Source: CAVYTF01 sp963771435 | GTDB taxonomy: Bacteria > Bacteroidota > Bacteroidia > Chitinophagales > Chitinophagaceae | Assembly (NCBI GenBank): GCA_963771435.1 | Contig: CAVYTF010000008.1 | Span: 1 to 64,000, forward strand | Length of the DNA: 64,000 bases | Direction: 5' to 3' | Shown: one piece after another, positions 52,669-61,123 of the stretch | Position numbering within the stretch: position 1 is the first letter of the stretch | Layout: each line of letters opens with the position of its first letter | Translations under genes and position numbers: made by a program | Notes under the pieces: model-generated | Database searches by the model: none | Told to the model about the DNA's origin: nothing | What the model saw: only the letters and a program-made list of their open reading frames with translations

Positions 52669-54858
52669 ATGCGAAGCGCTAAAGCCATTTTTACTTTTAC
52701 CTTTTTACTTTTTACTTTATTACTCCATGCACAGCCGCCCAAAGGCATCCACTGGTCAGCGGATGGAAACAGTTTTTATCAATCAGAGGAAGGGGGTATT
52801 ATGAAATATGATATGCCTTCGTTTAACGAAACAATAGTGGCAACAAAGGCGCAGCTTACCCCAAAGGATTCTTCAGCAGCTTTGAAAGTGCGCAACTTCT
52901 TTTTCTCCAATGACGGGAAGAAAATACTCATCTATACGAACAGCAAGAAAGTGTGGCGGTATGAAACGCGCGGGGATTACTGGGTGCTGAACACTGCCGA
53001 CAACAGCCTGCAACAAATAGGCAAAAACCAGCCTTCTGCCTCGCTGATGTATGCAAAGTTCTCTCCTGACGGAAGCAGAGTGGCTTACGTGAGCAAGCAT
53101 AACCTGTATATGGAAGACCTGGCGGGCAAAAAAACGGTGCAGCTCACCACAGACGGCACAGACCGCATGATAAACGGCACTTTTGACTGGGTGTATGAAG
53201 AGGAATTTGACTGCCGCGATGGTTTCCGCTGGAGCCCCGACGGGAAGAGTATAGCTTACTGGAAGGTGAATGCAAACGCCATCCCGAACTTTTTGATGAT
53301 AGACAATACGGACTCCCTGTATTCTTTTGTGAAACCTGTGGAATACCCCATTGCAGGCCATGACCCTTCGCCCTGTTATGTTTATGTGGTGGATCTGGCT
53401 ACCGGAAACTCCACTAAAATGAATGTGCCCGGGGATCCGCAGCAGCATTATATACCCAGAATGGATTGGGCTGCCAACAGCAAGGAACTGATCATTGAGC
53501 AATTTAACCGCAAGCAAAATGAGATAAAGATCATGTACTGCGATGCGAAAACGGGGGCTACGAGTGAAATATATACAGAATCAGATAAGGCATGGGTGGA
53601 TGATAAGAATGTTTGGGATAAAGACCATGTGGGAGGATATAAAGACGAGGCCGGGTGGGAATGGGTGAAAGGCGGGAGCGCTTTTTTATGGGTGACCGAA
53701 AAAGACGGATGGCGCCATATTTATTTGATAAGCCGCGACGGCAAAACACAAACGCTGCTGACCAAAGGCGACTATGATATTATTACTATTGAAGGCTATG
53801 ATGACAAGAGCAATTATGCTTATTTTATGGCTTCTCCGGACAATGCTACACAGAGTTATTTATACCGCGTGAAGATGGATGGCAGCAGTGCGGCCGAGCG
53901 TTTGTCCCCTAATGATGAAAGCGGGACACATGAGTATGACCTTTCAACAAACGGTTTGTATGCGCATCATTCGTTTTCAAACATCAATACGCCGCCTACT
54001 GAAAATTGGGTTAGCCTGCCACAGCATACCGTAATTAAAGGTAGAGAGGAAACTAATAATTACAAGCTCCCTAATGTTGAGATGTTTAAAGTTACTACTG
54101 AAGATGGCATAACGATGGATGGCTGGATGGTGAAGCCTACAAACTTTGACTCGACTAAAAAATACCCGGTTGTTTTTTATGTTTATACAGAACCTGCAGC
54201 GCAGACAGTAAAGGATGAATTTGGAGCAGCCAGTAATTTTTTATATACCGGCAACTTTGCCGGGGATGGTTATATTTATATCAGCCTTGACGGGCGCGGT
54301 ACTCCTGCACCCAAAGGCGCCGCATGGCGGAAATCTATTTACCGGAATATAGGGCGCATCAATATTCACGACCAGGGCATGGCAGCTAAGAAAATAATTC
54401 AATGGCCGTTTGTTGACACCAGCCGTGTGGCAGTGTGGGGATGGAGTGGTGGCGGTTCTGCTACACTAAACTGTATGTTCCAATTTCCTGAAATATATAA
54501 AACAGGTATCTCTGTTGCTGCTGTTGACAACCTGCTTACGTATGATGATATTTATGAAGAGCGCTATATGGGCCTGCCGCAGGAAACCAAAGATGATTAT
54601 ATAGCAGGCTCGCCGGTTACTTATGCAAAGAACCTGAAAGGGCATTTGCTTATTATTCATGGCACAGGTGACGATAATGTACATTATCAAAATGCAGAAA
54701 TGCTGCTGAATGAACTGATAAAAGATAATAAAATATTCCAGTTCATGCCTTACCCGAACCGGACGCACAGTTTATCAGAAGGCATTGGAACCAGGCAGCA
54801 TTTGAGCCATTTATACACTACGTTTTTAAGGGAGTATTGCCCGCCGGGAGGGAGATAA
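52669..54858 (+). CDS. Dipeptidyl peptidase IV-like S9B serine peptidase
   Basis: The 729-residue protein has a signal peptide and a beta-propeller domain (to about residue 480) carrying a Glu motif in WVYEEEFD (about 176-178), followed by an alpha/beta-hydrolase domain with Ser593 in VWGWSGGGSATL, Asp668 in GTGDDNVHYQN and His700 in NRTHSLSEG. It removes N-terminal dipeptides, preferably X-Pro. It probably acts in the periplasm on imported peptides. The 43-bp array lies just upstream. Confidence 0.94.
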   Translation: MRSAKAIFTFTFLLFTLLLHAQPPKGIHWSADGNSFYQSEEGGIMKYDMPSFNETIVATKAQLTPKDSSAALKVRNFFFSNDGKKILIYTNSKKVWRYETRGDYWVLNTADNSLQQIGKNQPSASLMYAKFSPDGSRVAYVSKHNLYMEDLAGKKTVQLTTDGTDRMINGTFDWVYEEEFDCRDGFRWSPDGKSIAYWKVNANAIPNFLMIDNTDSLYSFVKPVEYPIAGHDPSPCYVYVVDLATGNSTKMNVPGDPQQHYIPRMDWAANSKELIIEQFNRKQNEIKIMYCDAKTGATSEIYTESDKAWVDDKNVWDKDHVGGYKDEAGWEWVKGGSAFLWVTEKDGWRHIYLISRDGKTQTLLTKGDYDIITIEGYDDKSNYAYFMASPDNATQSYLYRVKMDGSSAAERLSPNDESGTHEYDLSTNGLYAHHSFSNINTPPTENWVSLPQHTVIKGREETNNYKLPNVEMFKVTTEDGITMDGWMVKPTNFDSTKKYPVVFYVYTEPAAQTVKDEFGAASNFLYTGNFAGDGYIYISLDGRGTPAPKGAAWRKSIYRNIGRINIHDQGMAAKKIIQWPFVDTSRVAVWGWSGGGSATLNCMFQFPEIYKTGISVAAVDNLLTYDDIYEERYMGLPQETKDDYIAGSPVTYAKNLKGHLLIIHGTGDDNVHYQNAEMLLNELIKDNKIFQFMPYPNRTHSLSEGIGTRQHLSHLYTTFLREYCPPGGR

Positions 54859-54937
54859 ACTTTATTAGTTTGTCCAGTTTGGAATTACCTGATCGTTACT
54901 ATCAGTAATCATTCAAAAACTATTAAAAACTTAAACA

Positions 54938-55320
54938 ATGACAGCTCAAGAAAACTCACTCAATTGGTTCGAGATCCTGCTGTGGACATTAAACGTGCAA
55001 AAACATTTTACGAAACCATTTTTGGCATTGAAATGCAGGAACAGGAAATGATGGGCATGCACATGGTCATGTTCCCTTCAGAAAACATGAATGGGAAAGT
55101 TTCGGGCTGCTTTGTGCAGAGCAATATGCACAAACCCGCTGCTGACGGAGTAAAGATATACCTGAATGGCAATCCTGACCTGGCCGCTGTGCTTTCTAAA
55201 GTGGAAGAAGCGGGAGGTAAAGTGATCATGCCGAAACAGAAAATAAGCGATGAAATAGGCGCTATGGGTTTTTTTGCAGATACTGAAGGAAACGTGATAG
55301 GGTTACATTCGAACAAATGA
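54938..55320 (+). pseudogene. Frameshifted VOC (glyoxalase-like) protein
   Basis: From the ATG at 54938 the frame reads MTAQENSLNWFEI, then leaves the protein; one base on it continues PAVDIKRAKTFYETIFGIEM to the stop at 55320. A C added to CC at 54976-54977 gives NWFEIPAVDIKRAKTF, the usual VOC start. The rest (MHMVMFPSENMN, DGVKIYLNGNPDL, GFFADTEGNVIGLHSN) is intact. It may be a sequencing error or a real recent mutation. The role is unknown. Confidence 0.82.
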
Positions 55321-55360
55321 TGACCCAGTAATTCACTATCTGTTAGCATCTGTATAACAA

Positions 55361-55388
55361 TTGTTTTGATGCGGCTGCGTTATATTTG
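55361..55388 (+). promoter_or_regulatory. Promoter overlapping the start of the TonB-like gene
   Basis: TATATTTG at 55381-55388 matches TAnnTTTG exactly; a TTG at 55361-55363 lies 17 bp upstream, the same spacing as at the superoxide dismutase gene. Transcription would begin at or near the ATG at 55394, giving an almost leaderless mRNA. Confidence 0.5.
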
Positions 55389-55393
55389 TTATA

Positions 55394-56278
55394 ATGAACA
55401 GTTCAGCTACGGAGGCAAATTTTGAAAGGGATAAAAATCTGAAGGCATTTGGCATTACTGTGTTGATCGTGGGTGCTATCTGCCTTTTGTTTTTTCTTAT
55501 TAGCTGGACTATCCCTGTTATACCACCACCCCCTGTTGATGAAGGCGTTGAAGTAAATCTGGGGAATAGCGACCAAGGCATTGGTACGATTGCCCCACAA
55601 ATTCCCGGACCGCCTTCTTCAGATGAAACCAAAAGCAATCCTCCACCTGCTTCCCACTCTACTGAAGAACCTGAACAAAACAAAGAAGTTGCAGCGAATG
55701 ATGAGGCTGAGGCACCTGTAATACATACTTCGCCAAAGCCTGTTATAAAGCCAAAACATATCGTTATTACAGAGCCTGCAAAAAAGACAAAGCCACAGCC
55801 CACCATTAACCCTACCCCAACGCCACCAAAGCCTAAAGCTGTATATAAAGGTGGAACGACAAGCGGTGCAGGCGGGAACAATGCCGATAGTTACAATGGT
55901 GTGAGAAACCAGGGCATTGCCGGTGGAAATGGCGATCAGGGTAAACCAAACGGCAACCCCAATTCAGATAGTTATACAGGGAATGGGGGTAGTGGCAATA
56001 GTGGAGTACAAATCAGCAGCGGGCTTGATGGAAGGAGGTTTACCCACTACCCCAGCTTCCAGGATAATTTTAACCAAAATGCAAAAGTGGCGGTAGACAT
56101 TACTGTTGACCAAGGTGGGAACGTACTTTCAGCCAATATAAATCCCCACGGAACTACGACGACCAACGAGAATATCCGTGGCATTGCGCTTACTAAAGCA
56201 AAGCAGCTAAAGCTGAATGCAGGTGGGCAAGGCCAGCAAACAGGTACTATTCTTTTTACTTTCAAGCTGCAGGATTAG
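55394..56278 (+). CDS. TonB-family energy transducer-like protein
   Basis: The 294-residue protein has one N-terminal membrane segment (about residues 19-43), a long Pro/Asn/Gly-rich periplasmic linker (IPPPPVDEG, TINPTPTPPKPK, then GGNN-rich repeats), and a C-terminal domain with YPSFQDNFNQNAKVAVDITV and VDQGGNVLSANINPHG, as in TonB-like C-termini. It probably energises an outer-membrane receptor; the partner is not in the window. It overlaps the convergent membrane-protein gene by 17 bp. Confidence 0.8.
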   Translation: MNSSATEANFERDKNLKAFGITVLIVGAICLLFFLISWTIPVIPPPPVDEGVEVNLGNSDQGIGTIAPQIPGPPSSDETKSNPPPASHSTEEPEQNKEVAANDEAEAPVIHTSPKPVIKPKHIVITEPAKKTKPQPTINPTPTPPKPKAVYKGGTTSGAGGNNADSYNGVRNQGIAGGNGDQGKPNGNPNSDSYTGNGGSGNSGVQISSGLDGRRFTHYPSFQDNFNQNAKVAVDITVDQGGNVLSANINPHGTTTTNENIRGIALTKAKQLKLNAGGQGQQTGTILFTFKLQD

Positions 56279-57038
56279 TTTTCGAGGATCTCCCCATTAA
56301 TAAGAAAGATATTCCACACATAGCTAATGCAACAAAAAGACTTGTCCATTGAGGTTCAACATGCAGGTTTGCGATCACCAATGGTATATGAAGAATTAAT
56401 ACCCAGATCAAAAACATTATACCAAATAAGAGGGTTGCAAGCCTGGTTTTTATACTAAGGAAGATACTTAACGCTGTTGCAAAAAAGGCGAAACAAACCA
56501 ACCAAGACCAAACCACAGGCAAGGGCACCCATGCTGGAATGAGCGTTACAATATATGCCTCGTACTTAATATGAAGAATACCAAAGATCACAAGTGCCAT
56601 TGCGAAAATATAACGGCTTATAAAGGCAATTCTTTTTGCAGTAACATCAAATGAACTTGTAGATACTGTACTATCAGGAATAGCGCCTGCTACAATAAAT
56701 CCTCCAGCGAATAACGCTATAGCCTCCCCGGCAGCCGCCCATTCACCACCATCAGATGGATTTGAAAAGAGCAATACCACATGAGGATAAATAAACAAAA
56801 GTAAAAACACCACCCCTAAAGAGAATGCGGCTCTTTTTGCCCCCATGTTGGCCATAATTGCTATAGAAAAGACGATAAACAAACCGCTTAAAAAATATGC
56901 CCAAAACGTTCTGCCCGGTAATGAAGCCGGAAAAGGCAGAAGGCCTTTCATAAACCCTCCTGTAACTATTTGGATAACTGCAAAGGCAAGAACCGCTGTG
57001 GCAAAGAAATATTTGCCTGCTGTATATAGTTTTTCCAT
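56262..57038 (-). CDS. Multi-spanning membrane protein (DoxX-like)
   Basis: I start at the ATG at 57038 (MEKLYTAGKYFFATAV). The 258-residue protein has about seven to eight hydrophobic segments, including a first FATAVLAFAVIQIVTGGF, a YFLSGLFIVFSIAIMANMGA pair and a late LATLLFGIMFLIWVLILHIP. The pattern is like DoxX/DUF2306-type membrane proteins, without named function. Its stop lies inside the end of the TonB-like gene. Confidence 0.7.
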   Translation of the reverse strand: MEKLYTAGKYFFATAVLAFAVIQIVTGGFMKGLLPFPASLPGRTFWAYFLSGLFIVFSIAIMANMGAKRAAFSLGVVFLLLFIYPHVVLLFSNPSDGGEWAAAGEAIALFAGGFIVAGAIPDSTVSTSSFDVTAKRIAFISRYIFAMALVIFGILHIKYEAYIVTLIPAWVPLPVVWSWLVCFAFFATALSIFLSIKTRLATLLFGIMFLIWVLILHIPLVIANLHVEPQWTSLFVALAMCGISFLLMGRSSKTNPAA

Positions 57039-57192
57039 TGTTCTTTTTTGTTTAAAGGTCAGTAACAATAAATTAATAAATAAAAGTAATTAATAAAATG
57101 CCCAGAAAATTATTAGTAACAAAAAAATGATACTTGAGTTTGTTTTAAATCATTCAATTTCGAGGATCATTAAAACGACATACCACTTGTAT

Positions 57193-57801
57193 ATGCCACC
57201 TGAAATAATAGATTATATTATTAAATATGGTTACTTATCCATTTTTTTACTCGTTTTTTTACAGGAGATCGGTGTACCAACTTTTCCTAATGAACTAGTG
57301 TTGCTCTATTTTGGTTACTTAGCTTACAAAGGCGTTTTAAACCTTTTTATTATCTTTCTTTTGGCAGTGTCTGCGGATGTGTCTGGTACGTTTATTCTTT
57401 ATATCCTGTTTTATTTTTTCAGCGCCACCTTGAAAAAACATAAGCCTAAATGGTTGCCTGTTCCTTACAAAACGATCCGTTGGCTTAAAACAAAAATAAG
57501 CAACAAAGGAAGCTGGAGTATTTTTACAGGAAGGCTTATCCCTTATTTGCGGGGTTACACTTCTGTTGTCGCAGGCACCCTTCATATACCTGTAAAACAA
57601 TATGGCCCAATGATCGTACTCTCTGCATTGCTGTGGAGCGGCGGTTATGTGATGATCGGATGGATCGCTGGCCCTTATTGGGAATTGTTCTCTAAAAAGA
57701 TAAGCTTGCTCAGCAATGTTATGATAGTTATACCTGCTTTTCTTATTCTTTTTGTTTTGATAAAGTTCCTTACCAAAAAATATGTACTAAAGAACACTTA
57801 A
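57193..57801 (+). CDS. DedA family membrane protein
   Basis: From the ATG at 57193 (MPPEIIDYIIKYG; an upstream ATG at 57127 is in frame) the product has about 202 residues. It has the DedA/SNARE-associated features: FLQEIGVPTFPNELVLLYFG, FTGRLIPYLRGYTSVVAGTL with the conserved Gly-Arg, and several membrane segments. DedA proteins are undecaprenyl-phosphate or lipid flippases. The glycosyltransferase gene starts 9 bp later, suggesting a shared envelope function. Confidence 0.85.
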   Translation: MPPEIIDYIIKYGYLSIFLLVFLQEIGVPTFPNELVLLYFGYLAYKGVLNLFIIFLLAVSADVSGTFILYILFYFFSATLKKHKPKWLPVPYKTIRWLKTKISNKGSWSIFTGRLIPYLRGYTSVVAGTLHIPVKQYGPMIVLSALLWSGGYVMIGWIAGPYWELFSKKISLLSNVMIVIPAFLILFVLIKFLTKKYVLKNT

Positions 57802-57810
57802 CCGTCCTGT

Positions 57811-58587
57811 ATGAAAAATATAAAAACACCTAAAGTATCTGTATTGATACCCGCCTTTAATGAAGAAAAATATATTACTAAAACACTCGAAGCTATTATC
57901 AGGCAGCACTACCCCGATCTTGAAGTGATCGTTATTAATAATGCTTCCACAGACCTTACGGAGGAAATGGTCAGGGAGTTTATAAAAAAGAATCCTTCAG
58001 CAACCGGGCTTATCAAAGTTGTATATGAAGCCAAACAAGGCACTAATTATGCCCGTGAATGCGGAAGAAAATTAGCAACAGGGGCTGTTATTGCACAATT
58101 GGATGCTGATTGTATCCCTGCGCCAAACTGGATATCCCAGGGCGTAACCCTTTTGCAAAAAAATAAAGTGGTAGCCGTAACGGGCCCTTATGATTATTAT
58201 GATGCATCTTTTTTCAGGAGGCATATCACTTCAGTTTCTCAGGTAATATTTTATCCAATTATAAATACGATCACTCAATTATTCAAACGCGGCGCAATTC
58301 TTATCGGTGGCAATAGTTTTGTTACGGCAGATATTTTAGAAAAAGCAGGAGGCTATAATGTAAACCTTACGTTTTATGGAGATGATATTGATATTGCAAA
58401 AAGAGTATTGCCCTTTGGAGCAATTAAATTTTCAAACAAATTAAAGCTTAAAACATCTTCCCGACGTTTTGCTGCGCTCGGGTTTGAACCCGTACAAAAG
58501 AAATACAGGAAAGCCTTTATTGACATAACCCTTTCCTCTAAAGAAATAAAGTTTGACGAGAGCAAAGAACTCATGCATCCAAGGTAG
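57811..58587 (+). CDS. Family 2 glycosyltransferase
   Basis: The 258-residue protein has the GT-A start VSVLIPAFNEEKYITKTLEA, an NNASTDLTEEM segment and a DXD-like QLDADCIPAPNWI motif (about residues 98-110), with a late YGDDIDIAKRVL acidic motif. There is no membrane segment, so it is a cytoplasmic inverting enzyme acting on surface glycan or lipid. It follows dedA by 9 bp and probably forms an operon with it. Confidence 0.9.
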   Translation: MKNIKTPKVSVLIPAFNEEKYITKTLEAIIRQHYPDLEVIVINNASTDLTEEMVREFIKKNPSATGLIKVVYEAKQGTNYARECGRKLATGAVIAQLDADCIPAPNWISQGVTLLQKNKVVAVTGPYDYYDASFFRRHITSVSQVIFYPIINTITQLFKRGAILIGGNSFVTADILEKAGGYNVNLTFYGDDIDIAKRVLPFGAIKFSNKLKLKTSSRRFAALGFEPVQKKYRKAFIDITLSSKEIKFDESKELMHPR

Positions 58588-58623
58588 CTCACCCGCTTCA
58601 AACTTATTTATCCTGTTTCGCCC

Positions 58624-58631
58624 TACATTTG
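58624..58631 (+). promoter_or_regulatory. Promoter box before the outer-membrane protein gene
   Basis: TACATTTG matches TAnnTTTG exactly and lies 53 bp before the ATG at 58684. No good -33 element is seen. Confidence 0.45.
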
Positions 58632-58683
58632 CACGCGTTTAAAACTGCTGCCATATCAACTTTAAAATTGTATAATAAATTAT

Positions 58684-59523
58684 ATGCGCACACAGAACAT
58701 AAGGCCCCTGGCAATTGGTTTGTTTTTAATGGCTTCGCTGCCTTTGATAGCCATAGCACAGCAGCAAAAGAAGGAAAGAAAACACGAATTTTATTTTTCC
58801 TGGGGCTACAATGCAGAGTGGTACACACACAGTAACATCCATATCTCCCAACCCTCGCTTGGCAATGATTACACCTTTGAAGGCGTCCATGGCCACGACC
58901 ATCTTGGTTGGGATGAAGGCATTTTTCACCTTGCCCTCACCATTCCGCAATACAACTACAGGATCGGGTATATTTTAAATAAAAAACGCAACATCGGTAT
59001 AGAGATCAACTTCGATCATACAAAATACATTTTTGCCGATAACCAAATTGTGCAGATCAACGGCACTATGAATGGCAAACCCTTCAACGGAACCGCGCTT
59101 TTCAAACAAAATAATACCCCCGGCGCAGACAGCAACTCGTATTATTACCTGAACAACGGCGCCAATTTCCTGCTCATCAATCTTGTGAAACGCTGGCACC
59201 TTATGGCCAATAAAAAAGGCAGCCTGCGTGTTGATGGCCTTGTAAAAGGTGGTATTGGCCCTGTGATCCCGCACGTACAAGACAAATTTTTTGACCAGCC
59301 CCCAAACGACCAGCATTTCCAGGTCGGGGGCATGAACATTGGTTTTGAAGGCGCCCTTCGCGCAACTTTTTTCAATACTGTCTTTCTCGAATACACCAAC
59401 AAGCTGGATTATGCCCGTTATTGGGGGCTTCGCATCTATCAAGGCACCGCCGCCCAAGCATTCGGCACATACGAAATGATATTAAACCTAGGGCTGACAT
59501 TCCCGGTGGGGAAGAGGGGGTAA
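58684..59523 (+). CDS. Probable outer-membrane beta-barrel protein
   Basis: The 279-residue protein has a signal peptide ending at AIAQ (residue 25). The mature part alternates polar and aromatic residues in strands (HEFYFSWGYNAEWYTHSNIH, YNYRIGYILNKKRNIGIEINF, MILNLGLTFPVGKRG) and ends in a terminal aromatic/hydrophobic strand, as barrels do. I do not recognise a family. No partner genes are near. Confidence 0.75.
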   Translation: MRTQNIRPLAIGLFLMASLPLIAIAQQQKKERKHEFYFSWGYNAEWYTHSNIHISQPSLGNDYTFEGVHGHDHLGWDEGIFHLALTIPQYNYRIGYILNKKRNIGIEINFDHTKYIFADNQIVQINGTMNGKPFNGTALFKQNNTPGADSNSYYYLNNGANFLLINLVKRWHLMANKKGSLRVDGLVKGGIGPVIPHVQDKFFDQPPNDQHFQVGGMNIGFEGALRATFFNTVFLEYTNKLDYARYWGLRIYQGTAAQAFGTYEMILNLGLTFPVGKRG

Positions 59524-59996
59524 GAACAGTAAATTCTCCAAACTTAATGTATCCATCCACTGTACAATTGGCGCCAATGGCTCTTGAGGCTTTTTAGCAG
59601 CTTTTTGGTGAAGTTTTTTAGGCGATATTCATAAGAGAATGGACTTAGGGGGAAATTATTGGTTCAATGAAATAAATTACCTGGCATAAAACACCTTCCC
59701 TTTTATTCACAGAAGTAATAACCAGGCTCACAGAGAGGCAATAATCGGACTGACAGAGGCAACTTTCCAACCAACAGAGGCAACTTTCCGGTAACAGAGG
59801 CAACTTTCCGGGTAACAGAACCAACTTTCCAACCAACAGAGGCAACTTTCCGGGTAACAGAGCCAACTTTCCAACCAACAGAGCCAACTTTCCAACCAAC
59901 AGAGGCAACTTTCCAACCAACAGAACCAACTTTCCAACCAACAGAGGCAATAACCGGAATTAGAAGGAAGATCTGGAAACCAACAGGCTCAATACC
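59524..59996. other. Intergenic region with 21-bp array
   Basis: The gap between convergent genes contains the array at 59740-59948 and otherwise no gene or clear terminator. Confidence 0.6.
59740..59948. repeat. Tandem array of ten 21-bp units (one of 20 bp)
   Basis: Ten units end in cagaggc, cagaacc or cagagcc; most begin aactttcc followed by aaccaa or gggtaa. The unit starting at 59782 is 20 bp long, the others 21. On the minus strand the units read as KLVLLVG-type repeats, which I do not regard as protein. Like the array at 4550-4738, it lies between convergent genes and has a period of 21. Confidence 0.92.
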
Positions 59997-60699
59997 TTAC
60001 TCCCTCATCCGCACAGTTCGGCGTTCTATCCGTTTTTCATACTCCTTTCCTTCAAAAATGCGGTGGACATAGACTCCCGGGACATGGACTCTGGTCAGGT
60101 TCGAGCTGCCCGGCGGGGACGAGTTGTTCCACTTCGGCGATGGTGATGGTGCCGGCTTTGGCCATGGAGGTGGAGAAATTGCGGGTGGTTTTGCGGAAAA
60201 CGAGGTTGCCCTGGGTGTCGCCTTTCCAGGCTTTTACTAAGGCGAAATCGGCGTGGAGGGCAAGCTCCATGAGGTATTTTTTGTTGTAGAATTCGCGAAC
60301 CTCTTTGCCGATGGCGACCTCGGTGCCATATCCGGCAGGTGTAAAAAAGGCGGGGATGCCCATGCCGGCCATCTGGATGCGGGTGGCGAGGGTGCCCTGG
60401 GGGATGAGTTCGACCTCGAGCTCGCCGCTGAGGAGCTGACGCTCGAACTCTGCGTTTTCGCCGACATAGCTGCTCATCATTTTTTTTACCTGCCGTGTTT
60501 GGAGGAGGAGGCCGAGGCCGAAATCGTCTACGCCGGCGTTGTTTGAGATGCAGGTGAGTTGTTTGACGCCTTTTTTTACGAGGGCGTCGATGCAGTTTTC
60601 GGGGATGCCGCAGAGGCCAAAGCCGCCGAGCATTAAGGTGCTGCCATCGGCGATGTCAGAAACGGCGGCGTCAGCGTTTTGGAAAAGTTTGTTTTTCAT
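59997..60699 (-). pseudogene. scoA: 3-oxoacid CoA-transferase subunit A, frameshifted near the end
   Basis: The protein begins MKNKLFQNADAAVSDIADG and has the family features LMLGGFGLCGIPENCIDAL, ISNNAGVDDFGLGLLL and a FALVKAWKGDTQGNLVF segment. At about residue 204 (EPDQ) the frame breaks: one additional base at 60090 shifts it. Without that base the tail reads VHVPGVYVHRIFEGKEYEKR and RTVRMRE, ending at 59997-59999, as in normal SCOT A subunits. As written the protein ends ten residues later with SPCPGSLCPPHF. Subunit B is not adjacent on either side. The enzyme moves CoA between succinate and acetoacetate. Confidence 0.88.
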
Positions 60700-61123
60700 G
60701 TAATAATTTATTTAGAGGATGAGCCCTGTTCATGGGAAGGTTTGGTTTGTTATTGTTGCCGGTGCGGATGGGAGGATGGTAAGTGTATATGCTGTTGCGC
60801 TCGCGCGTGGCAAGGGCGTTGAGCGAATCCATAAGGACAGTATTCCACTTTGGGTTTTGGAGATAAAAATTATAGCTTTTATAAAAGATGGCTCTGTCGG
60901 TATGATGCAATTGGAAAACCGCCTGATAAAGTGTTGTTTCCTGGTCTTTGAATTTGACGGTTTTATTGTGAATTGTGTCGCGAGCGCCTACTTCGACGGC
61001 CTTTAGCAAATCCCACATAATAGTTTTCATTTGGTTTATAGAAAGCACATCAGGAGGTATTTTATGAGAAGAACATTGGCAAAATATTAGTCCCAGGCAA
61101 AGAATAAAGCTCAGTTTCGCCAT
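60671..61123 (-). CDS. DUF4296-like lipoprotein
   Basis: The 150-residue protein has a lipobox FCQCS near residues 14-18 and the DUF4296 pattern with PPDVLSINQMKTIMWDLLKA and a HHTDRAIFYKSYNFYLQNP segment. The family is restricted to Bacteroidota and its role is unknown. Its start overlaps the porD stop by one base (TAATG), and its end overlaps the scoA start by 29 bp, so all may be in one transcript. Confidence 0.8.
   Translation of the reverse strand: MAKLSFILCLGLIFCQCSSHKIPPDVLSINQMKTIMWDLLKAVEVGARDTIHNKTVKFKDQETTLYQAVFQLHHTDRAIFYKSYNFYLQNPKWNTVLMDSLNALATRERNSIYTYHPPIRTGNNNKPNLPMNRAHPLNKLLHEKQTFPKR

Noticed and set aside
52376..52804. 142-codon plus-strand ORF across the 43-bp array
   Set aside because: It is formed by repeats and overlaps the start of the DPP-IV gene in another frame.
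52873..53517. 214-codon minus-strand ORF
   Set aside because: It is opposite the DPP-IV propeller domain and shows no family motif.
58975..59457. 160-codon minus-strand ORF
   Set aside because: It is opposite the outer-membrane protein gene, which has a signal peptide and barrel pattern; the minus frame has none.
59645..59950. ORFs with repeated KLVLLVG peptides
   Set aside because: They come from the second 21-bp array and have no start context or family.
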